Shown piece by piece: positions 8,134-17,633 of a stretch of DNA of 64,000 nucleotides. A program made the position numbers and the translations under genes. The notes under the pieces were generated by a model. That model did no database searches and was not told the DNA's origin. It saw only the letters and a list, made by a program, of their open reading frames with translations. Origin of the DNA: Pseudomonas taiwanensis DSM 21245 (GTDB lineage: Bacteria > Pseudomonadota > Gammaproteobacteria > Pseudomonadales > Pseudomonadaceae); assembly GCF_000425785.1 (NCBI RefSeq), contig NZ_KE384450.1, forward strand, positions 156,440 through 220,439, given 5' to 3'. Every line of letters starts with the position of its first letter. Positions within the stretch are counted from its first letter, which is position 1.

Positions 8134-9771
8134 ATGACCAGTTTGCATGCCGATGAGGCGTTTCTCGACCATTACCAGTTGAGCCACGATCCGTTCGCGC
8201 CGCGTGTGCCCGGCTTCAAGTTCTTCCCGGCCCAACGCAAGCCGGTGCTCGGGCAATTGCATCACTTGGCCCGTTATAGCCATTTGATGCTGGTCGTCAC
8301 AGGTCCTGTAGGCAGCGGCAAGACCCTGCTGCGCCAGGCACTGGTGGCCAGCACCAACAAACAGTCCGTGCAAAGCGTGGTGGTTTCCGCCCGCGGTGCC
8401 AGCGATGCCGCCAGCGTGCTCGGGCAAGTCGCGCAGTCGCTGAGTGTGGCCCAGCCGGAGGTGCAGGCTATCCTGTCCCAGGTGGTGCAGCTGGCGCTGA
8501 CCGGGCAAGAAGTCTACTTGCTGGTGGACGATGCGGAACAACTCGACGAGTCGGCACTCCAAGCGTTGCTGGAATTGGCAGCGGGCATGCCGGAAGGGCG
8601 TCCGCATGTGTTCCTGTTCGGCGAGCCGTCCCTGATTGCCGGGTTGGAGGCAATCGAAGTCGAGGAAGAGCGTTTCCATATCATCGAGCTTGCGCCCTAC
8701 AGCGAGGAGGAAACCCGCGAGTACCTGGAGCAACGCCTGGATGGTGCTGGCCGGGGCATCGAGGTGTTCACCCGTGAACAGATCGTCGATATCCATGAAA
8801 ACTCCGACGGCTGGCCTGGCAACATCAACCAGGTCGCCCGCGATACTTTGATCGAAGCCATGATCGCCAGCCGTGGAACGGCCAAGCGACCAACCATGGG
8901 GTTCAAAATGCCTAAGAAACACGTGCTCGCGCTGTCCGCTGTGGTTGTGGTCGCCGTTGCGGCCGCGGTTCTGATGCCGAAGAAAAGCGACAAGGCGCCC
9001 GCCGAAGCCCCTGCCGCACAGGCGCAGTTGCCGTTGGGCGAAGGTCAGCCGGGGGCTGCGCAGTCGAACAATGGTGGCCCGGCCATCGAGTTCTCCGGTA
9101 CGTCCCAGCCGATGCCGCTGCCGCTGGTAGGGCAGTCGCAGCCAGTGATGCGTGAGCCGCTGGCTCAGGCCGCGGGCATGGGTGAGGGTGAGGAAGGCAG
9201 CCCGGCTGGCGACACCGCGCTGCAACCGGGCACTCCCCCTACAGTGACGACCATCGCACCGCCCCAGGGCGTGGCTGCTGGCCCTGCGCCGACGCCCGCG
9301 CAACCTGTCACCACGGCTCCGGTGCAGCCGGTTGCGCCTGCGCAGAAGCCTGTTGCAACCCAGCCTGCCAAACCGGTTGCGCCTACCAAGCCAGCCCAGG
9401 CACCGACCCAGGTCGCTGCGGCCAAGCCGGCCGCCAAGCCGGCCGCCAAGCCGGCCGAAAAACCGGCAGCCGGTGGCAGTGGCAACAGCGGCTGGTACGC
9501 GGGCCAGAAACCTGGCAACTATGTGGTGCAGATCCTTGGTACCAGCTCCGAGGCATCGGCACAGGCGTTCGTCAAGGCGCAGGGTGGCGACTATCGCTAC
9601 TTCAAGAAAAACCTGCAGGGCAAACCGCTGTACGTCGTCACTTATGGCAACTTCGCCAACCGCGATGCAGCGGTTGCGGCAATCAAGAACTTGCCAGCCA
9701 AGGTCCAGGCTGGTAAACCTTGGCCACGTACCGTCGCCAGCGTCCAACAAGAGCTGGCCTCGGCCCGCTGA
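8134..9771 (+). CDS. damX: DamX-like cell-division protein (AAA ATPase-SPOR)
   Basis: Septal-ring protein of 545 aa. An N-terminal cytoplasmic AAA/ExeA-like ATPase domain has Walker A GPVGSGKT (57-64) and a Walker B-like VYLLVDDAEQ. A single membrane helix lies at about 263-281, followed by a long Pro/Ala-rich periplasmic linker that includes an A-K-P-A repeat, and a C-terminal SPOR domain (about 465-540) that binds denuded septal peptidoglycan. E. coli DamX has the SPOR domain in the same gene order after aroB but lacks the full ATPase part. A terminator follows at 9832. Confidence 0.88.
   Translation: MTSLHADEAFLDHYQLSHDPFAPRVPGFKFFPAQRKPVLGQLHHLARYSHLMLVVTGPVGSGKTLLRQALVASTNKQSVQSVVVSARGASDAASVLGQVAQSLSVAQPEVQAILSQVVQLALTGQEVYLLVDDAEQLDESALQALLELAAGMPEGRPHVFLFGEPSLIAGLEAIEVEEERFHIIELAPYSEEETREYLEQRLDGAGRGIEVFTREQIVDIHENSDGWPGNINQVARDTLIEAMIASRGTAKRPTMGFKMPKKHVLALSAVVVVAVAAAVLMPKKSDKAPAEAPAAQAQLPLGEGQPGAAQSNNGGPAIEFSGTSQPMPLPLVGQSQPVMREPLAQAAGMGEGEEGSPAGDTALQPGTPPTVTTIAPPQGVAAGPAPTPAQPVTTAPVQPVAPAQKPVATQPAKPVAPTKPAQAPTQVAAAKPAAKPAAKPAEKPAAGGSGNSGWYAGQKPGNYVVQILGTSSEASAQAFVKAQGGDYRYFKKNLQGKPLYVVTYGNFANRDAAVAAIKNLPAKVQAGKPWPRTVASVQQELASAR
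9421..9456 (+). repeat. Three perfect 12-bp in-frame tandem repeats in damX
   Basis: The unit gccaagccggcc occurs three times in a row and a decayed fourth copy follows. Each unit encodes A-K-P-A in the DamX periplasmic linker. Copy number change would alter linker length without shifting frame. Confidence 0.9.
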
Positions 9772-9831
9772 AACCTTCCGGGCGGCAACACCCCGCCGCC
9801 CAGTTGCTGAGCGACCACTGACATTCGACTA

Positions 9832-9861
9832 GCCTGCTGCGCCTGAGCGCGGCAGGCTTTT
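9832..9861 (+). terminator. Rho-independent terminator after damX
   Basis: The stem gcctgctgcgc / gcgcggcaggc (one mismatch) has a 4-nt loop and is followed by tttt. It lies 60 nt after the damX stop. Confidence 0.8.
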
Positions 9862-10145
9862 CTGTCCCAGACTGCCGGCCACAAGCCAATCTTGCAGTCA
9901 TGGCTGAAACGCTTCAGACTCGAGCCAGGCCGCTATCACGGCGCATGGCGCAAAAACATTCAAAATTGCGACATAAATTTTCAATGGTGAGACATGAAAA
10001 TTTGTGAGTATCACTGTCGCTGTGCAACAATGGTTTTCCATGGCCACCGCAAAAAAGCTGGCGTTTGATCGGCGTGGATGGTAAGTGGTTGTACTAAAAA
10101 GAGATTTGCCTCCGGTTGAGAGGTGAACCTGGTGAGAAAGTGTCT
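9862..10145 (+). promoter_or_regulatory. gltB upstream region
   Basis: The damX-gltB spacer has no gene. Bases from about 9950 to 10020 are strikingly AT-rich for this genome (runs such as cataaattttcaatgg), as expected for a promoter and activator sites. No clear -35/-10 pair could be fixed by eye. The leader from there to the gltB start is about 130 nt. Confidence 0.4.
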
Positions 10146-13100
10146 ATGAAAACAGGTCTGTACCATCCCGAAGAATTCAAGGACAACTGTGGTTTCGGCC
10201 TGATCGCCCATATGACGGGCGAGCCGAGTCACCACCTTCTGCAAACCGCCATGCAGGCGCTGACCTGCATGACCCACCGTGGTGGGATCAACGCCGACGG
10301 CAAGACCGGTGACGGTTGCGGTCTGCTCATGCAGAAGCCCGATCAATTCCTGCGTGCCGTCGCCCAGGAGCACTTTGCCGTCGAACTGCCCAAGCAGTAC
10401 GCCGTCGGCATGGTGTTCTTCAACCAGGATCCGGTCAAAGCCGAAGCCGCCCGTGCCAACATGGACCGCGAAATCCTCGCGGCTGGCCTGAAGCTGGTTG
10501 GCTGGCGCAAAGTCCCGATCGACACCAGCGTGCTTGGCCGCCTGGCCCTGGAGCGCCTGCCGCAGATCGAACAGGTGTTCATCGGCGGTGAAGGCCTGAG
10601 CGACCAGGAATTCGCGATCAAGCTGTTCAGTGCCCGTCGCCGCTCGTCCGTGGCCAACGCCCATGATGCCGACCACTACATCTGCAGCTTCTCGCACAAG
10701 ACCATCATCTACAAAGGCCTGATGATGCCGCGTGACCTTGCGGCGTTTTACCCAGACCTGAGCGACGAGCGCCTGCAGACCGCGATCTGTGTGTTCCACC
10801 AGCGCTTCTCCACCAATACCCTGCCGAAATGGCCGCTGGCGCAGCCGTTCCGTTTCCTCGCCCACAACGGCGAGATCAATACCATCACTGGCAACCGCAA
10901 CTGGGCCATGGCCCGTCGCACCAAATTCGCCAATGACCTGATCCCCGACCTCGAAGAGCTTGGCCCACTGGTCAACCGCGTCGGTTCCGACTCCTCGAGC
11001 ATGGACAACATGCTGGAGCTGATGGTCACCGGTGGCATCGACCTGTTCCGCGGCGTGCGCATGCTGGTGCCGCCAGCCTGGCAGAACGTCGAGACCATGG
11101 ATGCCGACCTGCGCGCCTTCTACGAATACAACTCCATGCACATGGAGCCGTGGGACGGCCCGGCCGGCATCGTCATGACCGAAGGTCGCCACGCGGTCTG
11201 CCTGCTCGACCGTAACGGCCTGCGTCCTGCACGTTGGGTGACGACCAAGAACGGCTACATCACCCTGGCTTCGGAAATCGGCGTGTGGGACTACAAGCCG
11301 GAAGACGTGCTGGCCAAGGGCCGTGTCGGCCCGGGTCAGATCTTCGCCGTCGATACCGAGACTGGCCAGATCCTCGACACCGATGCCATCGACAACCGTC
11401 TGAAGTCGCGTCACCCATACAAGCGCTGGCTGCGTCAGCACGCCCTGCGTATCCAGGCGACCCTGACCGACGACCAGGGCGTGGCCAGCTACGATGCTGA
11501 CCAGCTCAAGCAATACATGAAGATGTTCCAGGTCACCTTCGAAGAGCGTGACCAAGTGCTGCGTCCGCTCGGCGAGCAGGGCCAGGAAGCGGTCGGCTCG
11601 ATGGGCGACGACACGCCGATGGCCGTGCTGTCCCAGCGCGTGCGTTCGCCTTACGACTTCTTCCGCCAGCAGTTCGCCCAGGTGACCAACCCACCGATCG
11701 ACCCGCTGCGCGAAGCGATCGTGATGTCCCTGGAAATCTGCCTGGGTGCCGAACGCAACATCTTCCAGGAGTCCCCGGAGCATGCTTCGCGGGTGATTCT
11801 CAGCTCGCCGGTCATCTCGCCCGCCAAATGGCGTTCGCTGATGAGCCTGGAGCGCGAAGGTTTCGACCGCCAGCTGATCGACCTCAACTATGAGGAAAGC
11901 GTCGGTCTGGAAGCAGCCATCCGCAATATCGCCGACCAGGCTGAGGAAGCGGTGCGCAGCGGCAAGACCCAGCTGGTGCTGAGCGACCGCTACATCGCCC
12001 CGGGCAAGCTGCCGGTGCATGCCTCCCTGGCCGTTGGCGCGGTGCACCACCGCCTGACCGAGCAAGGCCTGCGCTGCGACAGCAACATCCTGGTGGAAAC
12101 CGCCACCGCCCGTGACCCGCACCACTTCGCCGTGCTGCTGGGCTTCGGCGCCTCGGCTGTCTACCCGTACCTGGCTTACGAAGTGCTGGCCGACCTGATC
12201 CGCACCGGTGAAGTGCTGGGCGACCTGGACGAAGTGTTCAAGTACTACCGCAAAGGCATCTCCAAAGGCTTGCTCAAGATCCTGTCGAAGATGGGTATCT
12301 CGACCATCGCCTCATACCGTGGCGCCCAGCTGTTCGAAGCGGTGGGCCTGTCCGAGGAAGTGGTTGGCCTGAGCTTCAAAGGGGTCTCCAGCCGGATCAA
12401 GGGCGCGCGCTTCGTCGACCTCGAAGGTGACCAGAAGCTGCTGGCGGCCGAAGCCTGGAGCGCGCGCAAGCCGATCCAGCAAGGCGGCTTGCTGAAGTTC
12501 GTCCACGGCGGCGAATACCACGCCTACAACCCAGACGTGGTCAACACCCTGCAGGCTGCCGTGCAGCAGGGCGACTACGCCAAGTTCAAGGAATACACCA
12601 CGCTGGTCGACCAGCGCCCGGTGTCGATGATCCGTGACCTGCTGAAGGTGAAGGTGGCCGACCAGCCGCTGCCGCTGGATCAGATCGAGCCGCTGGAGGA
12701 CATCCTCAAGCGCTTCGACTCCGCAGGTATCTCGCTGGGTGCGTTGTCGCCAGAGGCCCACGAGGCGCTGGCCGAGGCCATGAACCGTCTGGGCGCGCGC
12801 TCCAACTCCGGTGAAGGCGGCGAGGACCCATCGCGCTACGGCACCATCCGCAGCTCCAAGATCAAGCAGGTGGCCACCGGCCGTTTCGGTGTGACCCCCG
12901 AGTACCTGGTCAACGCCGAAGTGCTGCAGATCAAGGTCGCCCAAGGCGCCAAGCCCGGCGAAGGCGGCCAGCTGCCAGGTGGCAAGGTCAACGGCCTGAT
13001 CGCCAAGCTTCGCTATGCGGTTCCTGGCGTGACCCTGATCTCGCCACCACCGCACCACGACATCTACTCGATCGAAGACCTCGCGCAACTGATCTACGAC

Positions 13101-14591
13101 CTCAAGCAGGTCAACCCGCAGGCGCTGGTTTCGGTCAAGCTGGTGGCTGAGGCGGGCGTGGGTACCATCGCCGCTGGCGTGGCCAAGGCCTATGCCGACC
13201 TGATCACCATCTCCGGTTACGACGGTGGTACCGGTGCATCGCCGCTGACCTCCATCAAGTACGCTGGTGCCCCGTGGGAACTCGGCCTGGCCGAAACTCA
13301 CCAGACCCTGCGCGGAAACGACCTGCGCGGCAAGGTCCGGGTACAGACCGACGGCGGTCTGAAAACCGGTCTGGACGTGATCAAGGCCGCGATCCTCGGC
13401 GCCGAGAGCTTCGGCTTCGGCACCGCGCCAATGATTGCCCTGGGCTGTAAGTACCTGCGCATCTGCCACCTGAACAACTGCGCGACTGGCGTCGCCACTC
13501 AGAACGAGAAGCTGCGCAAGGACCACTACATCGGCACCGTCGACATGGTGATCAACTTCTTCACCTTCGTCGCCGAAGAGACCCGCGAGTGGCTGGCCAA
13601 GCTCGGCGTGCGCAGCCTCGGCGAGCTGATCGGCCGCACCGACCTGCTCGATGTGCTGCCAGGCGACACCGAGCGCCAGCAGTACCTCGACCTGACACCG
13701 CTGCTGGGCAGCTCGCACATTCCGGCCGACAAGCCGCAGTTCTGCGAAGTGGACAAGAACCCGCCGTTCGACAAGGGTGAGCTGGCTGAGAAAATGGTCG
13801 AGATGGCCCTTCCGGCGATCCGCGACCAGGCGGGTGGCGAGTTCGCGCTCGACATCTGCAACTGCGACCGCTCCATCGGTGCCCGCATCTCTGGCGAAAT
13901 CGCCAAGCTGTACGGCAACCAGGGCATGGCCGACAAGCCAATCACCTTCCGTTTCAAGGGGACTGCGGGCCAGAGCTTTGGCGTATGGAACGCCGGTGGC
14001 CTGAATCTGCACCTGGAAGGTGATGCCAACGACTACGTCGGCAAGGGCATGACTGGCGGCAAGGTGACCATCGTGCCACCGGCCGGAAGCCCGTTCGAAA
14101 CCCAACACAGTGCTATCGTCGGCAACACCTGCCTGTACGGCGCCACTGGCGGCAAGCTGTTCGCCGCTGGCACTGCCGGCGAGCGCTTCGCTGTGCGTAA
14201 CTCCGGCGCCCACGCTGTTGTCGAGGGTACTGGCGATCACTGCTGTGAGTACATGACCGGTGGCTTTGTCTGCGTTCTGGGCAAGACCGGTTACAACTTC
14301 GGTTCTGGCATGACTGGCGGCTTCGCCTACGTGCTCGACATGGACAATACCTTCGTCGACAAACTCAACCACGAGCTGGTGGAAATCCAGCGGATCAGTG
14401 GCGAGGCGATGGAGGCCTATCGGAGCCACCTGGCGCGCGTCCTGGCTGAGTATGTGGAAGAGACCGGCAGCGAGTGGGGGCGTGAGCTCTCCGAGAACCT
14501 GGACGACTACGTGCGGCGTTTCTGGCTGGTCAAGCCGAAGGCGGCCAACCTGAAGCAACTGCTGTCCAGCACCCGTGCCAACCCGCAGTAA
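10146..14591 (+). CDS. gltB: Glutamate synthase (NADPH) large subunit
   Basis: Makes two glutamates from glutamine and 2-oxoglutarate with GltD, the main ammonium assimilation route with glutamine synthetase. The ATG at 10146 gives 1481 aa, the normal size; an upstream TTG at 10116 is rejected. The glutaminase domain begins at Cys15 (KDNCGFG), which becomes N-terminal after propeptide removal. The FMN-binding synthase domain carries SGYDGGTGASPLTS and the 3Fe-4S cysteine cluster in CKYLRICHLNNC. The C-terminal beta-helix domain shows the usual G-x-x-G-G repeats. gltD follows after 106 nt. Confidence 0.97.
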   Translation: MKTGLYHPEEFKDNCGFGLIAHMTGEPSHHLLQTAMQALTCMTHRGGINADGKTGDGCGLLMQKPDQFLRAVAQEHFAVELPKQYAVGMVFFNQDPVKAEAARANMDREILAAGLKLVGWRKVPIDTSVLGRLALERLPQIEQVFIGGEGLSDQEFAIKLFSARRRSSVANAHDADHYICSFSHKTIIYKGLMMPRDLAAFYPDLSDERLQTAICVFHQRFSTNTLPKWPLAQPFRFLAHNGEINTITGNRNWAMARRTKFANDLIPDLEELGPLVNRVGSDSSSMDNMLELMVTGGIDLFRGVRMLVPPAWQNVETMDADLRAFYEYNSMHMEPWDGPAGIVMTEGRHAVCLLDRNGLRPARWVTTKNGYITLASEIGVWDYKPEDVLAKGRVGPGQIFAVDTETGQILDTDAIDNRLKSRHPYKRWLRQHALRIQATLTDDQGVASYDADQLKQYMKMFQVTFEERDQVLRPLGEQGQEAVGSMGDDTPMAVLSQRVRSPYDFFRQQFAQVTNPPIDPLREAIVMSLEICLGAERNIFQESPEHASRVILSSPVISPAKWRSLMSLEREGFDRQLIDLNYEESVGLEAAIRNIADQAEEAVRSGKTQLVLSDRYIAPGKLPVHASLAVGAVHHRLTEQGLRCDSNILVETATARDPHHFAVLLGFGASAVYPYLAYEVLADLIRTGEVLGDLDEVFKYYRKGISKGLLKILSKMGISTIASYRGAQLFEAVGLSEEVVGLSFKGVSSRIKGARFVDLEGDQKLLAAEAWSARKPIQQGGLLKFVHGGEYHAYNPDVVNTLQAAVQQGDYAKFKEYTTLVDQRPVSMIRDLLKVKVADQPLPLDQIEPLEDILKRFDSAGISLGALSPEAHEALAEAMNRLGARSNSGEGGEDPSRYGTIRSSKIKQVATGRFGVTPEYLVNAEVLQIKVAQGAKPGEGGQLPGGKVNGLIAKLRYAVPGVTLISPPPHHDIYSIEDLAQLIYDLKQVNPQALVSVKLVAEAGVGTIAAGVAKAYADLITISGYDGGTGASPLTSIKYAGAPWELGLAETHQTLRGNDLRGKVRVQTDGGLKTGLDVIKAAILGAESFGFGTAPMIALGCKYLRICHLNNCATGVATQNEKLRKDHYIGTVDMVINFFTFVAEETREWLAKLGVRSLGELIGRTDLLDVLPGDTERQQYLDLTPLLGSSHIPADKPQFCEVDKNPPFDKGELAEKMVEMALPAIRDQAGGEFALDICNCDRSIGARISGEIAKLYGNQGMADKPITFRFKGTAGQSFGVWNAGGLNLHLEGDANDYVGKGMTGGKVTIVPPAGSPFETQHSAIVGNTCLYGATGGKLFAAGTAGERFAVRNSGAHAVVEGTGDHCCEYMTGGFVCVLGKTGYNFGSGMTGGFAYVLDMDNTFVDKLNHELVEIQRISGEAMEAYRSHLARVLAEYVEETGSEWGRELSENLDDYVRRFWLVKPKAANLKQLLSSTRANPQ

Positions 14592-14605
14592 GAACAGCTG
14601 CAAGT

Positions 14606-14630
14606 GACGGCCCCGTGCGCGGGGCCCGTC
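14606..14630 (+). other. GC hairpin between gltB and gltD
   Basis: An inverted repeat (gacggcccc / ggggcccgtc around gtgcgc) lies 14 nt after gltB without a U-run. It is more likely an RNA-stabilising or partial-attenuation hairpin than a full terminator, since gltD must be co-expressed. A second loose repeat built on gcttgca follows at about 14650-14680. Confidence 0.55.
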
Positions 14631-14697
14631 GTGCTCAAGTGATCGTCTTGCAGCTTGCGGCCTGAGGCTTGCAACTGCGGTAAAGAGGTTTTGAAAA

Positions 14698-16116
14698 ATG
14701 GCTGAACGTCTGAACAACGACTTCCAGTTCATCGAAGTGGGCCGCAAGGACCCGAAGAAAAAGCTGCTGCGCCAGCGCAAGAAGGAGTTCGTGGAAATCT
14801 ACGAGCCCTTCAAGCCGCAGCAATCCGTGGAGCAGGCGCACCGTTGCCTGGGCTGCGGTAACCCTTACTGCGAATGGAAGTGCCCGGTTCACAACTTCAT
14901 CCCCAACTGGTTGAAGCTGGTGTCCGAAGGCAACATCCTGGCCGCGGCGGAGTTGTCGCACCAGACCAACACCTTGCCGGAAGTGTGCGGTCGTGTCTGC
15001 CCGCAGGACCGTCTGTGCGAGGGTGCCTGTACCCTGAACGACGGTTTCGGTGCAGTGACCATCGGCTCGGTGGAGAAGTACATCACCGACACCGCTTTCG
15101 CCATGGGTTGGCGCCCGGACATGTCCAAGGTCAAGCCGACTGGCAAGCGTGTGGCGATCATCGGCGCAGGCCCGGCAGGCCTGGGTTGTGCCGATGTGCT
15201 GGTACGCGCCGGTGTGACGCCGGTGGTGTTCGACAAGAACCCGGAAATCGGTGGCCTGCTGACCTTTGGCATCCCTGAGTTCAAGCTGGAAAAGACCGTG
15301 TTGAGCAATCGCCGCGAAGTCTTCACCGGTATGGGCATCGAGTTCCGCCTGAACACCGAGGTAGGCAAGGACATCACCATGGAACAACTGCTCGCCGAGT
15401 ACGACGCGGTGTTCATGGGCATGGGTACCTACACCTACATGAAGGGCGGCTTCCCAGGCGAGGACCTGCCGGGCGTGCATGACGCGCTGGACTTCTTGAT
15501 CGCCAACGTCAACCGCAACCTGGGCTTCGAAAAGTCGCCGGAAGACTTCGTCGACATGCAAGGCAAGAAGGTGGTGGTGCTCGGTGGTGGTGACACCGCG
15601 ATGGACTGCAACCGCACCTCGATCCGCCAGGGCGCCAAGTCGGTGACCTGCGCCTACCGTCGTGACGAGGCCAACATGCCGGGTTCGCGCCGTGAGGTGA
15701 AGAATGCCAAGGAAGAGGGCGTGAAGTTCCTCTACAACCGCCAGCCCATCGCCATCGTTGGTGAAGACAAGGTCGAAGGCGTGAAGGTGGTCGAGACCCG
15801 TCTCGGCGAGCCAGATGCCCGTGGCCGCCGCAGCCCCGAACCGATTCCGGGCTCCGAAGAGATCCTGCCGGCCGACGCCGTGGTGATCGCCTTCGGTTTC
15901 CGCCCGAGCCCGGCGCCGTGGTTCGAACAGTTCGATATCCAGACCGACAGCCAGGGCCGCGTAGTGGCGCCTGAAAAAGGCAAGTTCAAGCACCAGACCA
16001 GCAACCCGAAAGTGTTCGCCGGTGGTGACATGGTGCGCGGGTCCGACCTGGTGGTGACCGCCATTTTCGAAGGCCGTACCGCTGCCGAAGGCATCCTGGA
16101 CTACCTGGAGGTGTGA
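14698..16116 (+). CDS. gltD: Glutamate synthase small subunit
   Basis: FAD/NADPH-binding beta subunit (472 aa) that feeds electrons to GltB. The N-terminal part has the two 4Fe-4S cysteine groups, CLGCGNPYCEWKCP and CGRVCPQDRLCEGAC. The FAD dinucleotide fold is in VAIIGAGPAGLGCADVL and the NADPH fold in VVVLGGGDTAMDC. The C-terminal F-A-G-G-D-M motif of the FAD domain is present. Length and order match the gltBD operon of other proteobacteria. Confidence 0.97.
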   Translation: MAERLNNDFQFIEVGRKDPKKKLLRQRKKEFVEIYEPFKPQQSVEQAHRCLGCGNPYCEWKCPVHNFIPNWLKLVSEGNILAAAELSHQTNTLPEVCGRVCPQDRLCEGACTLNDGFGAVTIGSVEKYITDTAFAMGWRPDMSKVKPTGKRVAIIGAGPAGLGCADVLVRAGVTPVVFDKNPEIGGLLTFGIPEFKLEKTVLSNRREVFTGMGIEFRLNTEVGKDITMEQLLAEYDAVFMGMGTYTYMKGGFPGEDLPGVHDALDFLIANVNRNLGFEKSPEDFVDMQGKKVVVLGGGDTAMDCNRTSIRQGAKSVTCAYRRDEANMPGSRREVKNAKEEGVKFLYNRQPIAIVGEDKVEGVKVVETRLGEPDARGRRSPEPIPGSEEILPADAVVIAFGFRPSPAPWFEQFDIQTDSQGRVVAPEKGKFKHQTSNPKVFAGGDMVRGSDLVVTAIFEGRTAAEGILDYLEV

Positions 16117-16204
16117 TCCTGGCCTGTCGCTGGTGCAAGGACTTTGCAGTCTTCGTAGGCGGCGACTTGCCGGCGACAGGGTCGTTAGCGACAGCCTATC
16201 AATA

Positions 16205-16218
16205 GTTTTGTATACAAA
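16205..16218. promoter_or_regulatory. 14-bp perfect palindrome, possible operator
   Basis: The bases ttttgtatacaaaa form a perfect palindrome, flanked by aatag and tctatt which extend the symmetry imperfectly to about 25 bp. It stands in an AT-rich island between gltD and hemE, upstream of a terminator. Its core has the GT-x-x-AC half-site spacing seen in operators of FadR-type GntR regulators, but the regulator is unknown. Confidence 0.5.
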
Positions 16219-16247
16219 ATCTATTGATCCAGGACATACCGATAGAC

Positions 16248-16280
16248 AAAAGGCACGGCAAACAGCCGTGCCTTTTCTTT
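16248..16280 (+). terminator. Rho-independent terminator between gltD and hemE
   Basis: A perfect 12-bp stem, aaaaggcacggc / gccgtgcctttt, with a 5-nt loop and a T-rich tail (cttt). It ends gltD transcription 44 nt before hemE. The leading A-run could also let it act on the minus strand. Confidence 0.85.
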
Positions 16281-16323
16281 GTGCGTCTGAGAAAATGCCC
16301 GCACTTTTTTTCCGGATGCCGAC

Positions 16324-17388
16324 ATGACTGCCCTGAAGAACGATCGTTTCCTGCGTGCTCTGCTCAAGCAACCCGTAGACGTCACCCCGGTGTGGATGAT
16401 GCGCCAGGCCGGCCGCTACTTGCCGGAGTACCGCGCCAGCCGCGCCAAGGCCGGTGATTTCATGAGCCTGTGCATGAACCCGCAGTTCGCCTGCGAAGTC
16501 ACCCTGCAGCCGCTGGACCGCTACCCTCTGGACGCGGCGATCCTCTTCTCGGACATCCTCACCATCCCCGATGCCATGGGCCAGGGCCTGTACTTCGAGA
16601 CAGGCGAAGGCCCTCGCTTCAAGAAAGTCATCAGCACCCTGGCCGACATCGAGGCGCTGCCGATCCCCGATCCGCAGAAGGACCTGGGCTATGTGATGGA
16701 CGCCGTCAGCACCATTCGCCGCGAGCTCAATGGCCGCGTGCCGCTGATCGGCTTCTCGGGAAGCCCATGGACTCTCGCCACCTACATGGTCGAAGGCGGC
16801 TCATCCAAGGACTTCCGCAAAACCAAGGCCATGGCCTACGACAACCCCGAAGCCCTGCACCTGCTGCTGGACAAGCTGGCCCAGTCGGTGACCAGTTACC
16901 TCAATGGCCAGATCCTTGCCGGTGCTCAAGCGGTGCAGATCTTCGATACCTGGGGCGGTAACCTGTCGGCGGCGGCCTACCAGGAGTTCTCCCTGGCCTA
17001 CATGCGCAAGATCGTCAGCGGTCTTGTTCGCGAGCACGAAGGCCGCAAGGTGCCGGTGATCCTGTTCACCAAGAATGGCGGCTTGTGGCTGGAAAGCATT
17101 GCCGAGGCGGGTGCCGATGCACTGGGCCTGGACTGGACCTGCGAGATCGGCGATGCCCGTCGCCGGGTGGGTGACAAGGTGGCCCTGCAGGGCAACATGG
17201 ACCCGACCGTGCTGTATGCCAAGCCAGAGGCCATCCGCAAGGAAGTGGCGCGCATCCTGGCCAGCTACGGCAAGGGGAGCGGCCATGTATTCAACCTCGG
17301 TCACGGCATTACCCCGGAAGTCGACCCTGAGCATGCTGGCGTGTTCATCAACGCCGTCCACGAGTTGTCGGCGCAGTACCACAACTAA
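16324..17388 (+). CDS. hemE: Uroporphyrinogen decarboxylase
   Basis: Removes four carboxyl groups from uroporphyrinogen III to give coproporphyrinogen III in haem synthesis; soluble cytoplasmic enzyme. The 354-aa protein has the N-terminal signature PVWMMRQAGRYLPEYR with the substrate-binding arginines, the conserved FSDIL with the key aspartate, and the GFSGSPWTLATYM motif. The C-terminal FNLGHGI motif is present. It stands alone after the terminator that closes gltBD. Confidence 0.97.
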   Translation: MTALKNDRFLRALLKQPVDVTPVWMMRQAGRYLPEYRASRAKAGDFMSLCMNPQFACEVTLQPLDRYPLDAAILFSDILTIPDAMGQGLYFETGEGPRFKKVISTLADIEALPIPDPQKDLGYVMDAVSTIRRELNGRVPLIGFSGSPWTLATYMVEGGSSKDFRKTKAMAYDNPEALHLLLDKLAQSVTSYLNGQILAGAQAVQIFDTWGGNLSAAAYQEFSLAYMRKIVSGLVREHEGRKVPVILFTKNGGLWLESIAEAGADALGLDWTCEIGDARRRVGDKVALQGNMDPTVLYAKPEAIRKEVARILASYGKGSGHVFNLGHGITPEVDPEHAGVFINAVHELSAQYHN

Positions 17389-17402
17389 GCGTTCTTCCAG
17401 TG

Positions 17403-17429
17403 GCTGTCAGGTCGCAATGGCCTGACAGC
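17403..17429 (+). terminator. Hairpin after hemE, weak terminator
   Basis: The stem gctgtcagg / cctgacagc is perfect over 9 bp and starts 15 nt after hemE. It is followed by a less T-rich tail (ggttaggtttt), so termination is likely but not certain. Confidence 0.55.
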
Positions 17430-17633
17430 GCCTGGTTAGGTTTTGCAGCCAGCCGCCAGACTTTTCCTATAGGGCGGTCTGGAGCGGTTCTCTAGTCTTG
17501 AGGCTTCGCCCGAACCCCTCACGTGCGCCTGGAGCCTTCATGCAAAACACATCCATCAGGCAAGTATCCACCTTCGGTCCTCCCTGTGTTCACGTCAGAG
17601 AGCTGCTGGCCTGGCCGCCTCAAAGACCGTGTC

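Noticed and set aside
9950..10020. AT-rich stretch before gltB as an integrated element boundary
   Set aside because: It is short, with no repeats or att-like duplication; promoter DNA explains it.
10011..12125. Long minus-strand open frame opposite gltB
   Set aside because: It covers highly conserved gltB sequence on the other strand; composition (rich in His, Gln, Val, Gly) marks it as a shadow.
17523..17633. Upstream extension of the cytochrome b561 gene from GTG 17523
   Set aside because: The added 37 residues are not family-like; ATG 17634 places the first haem His at position 14.
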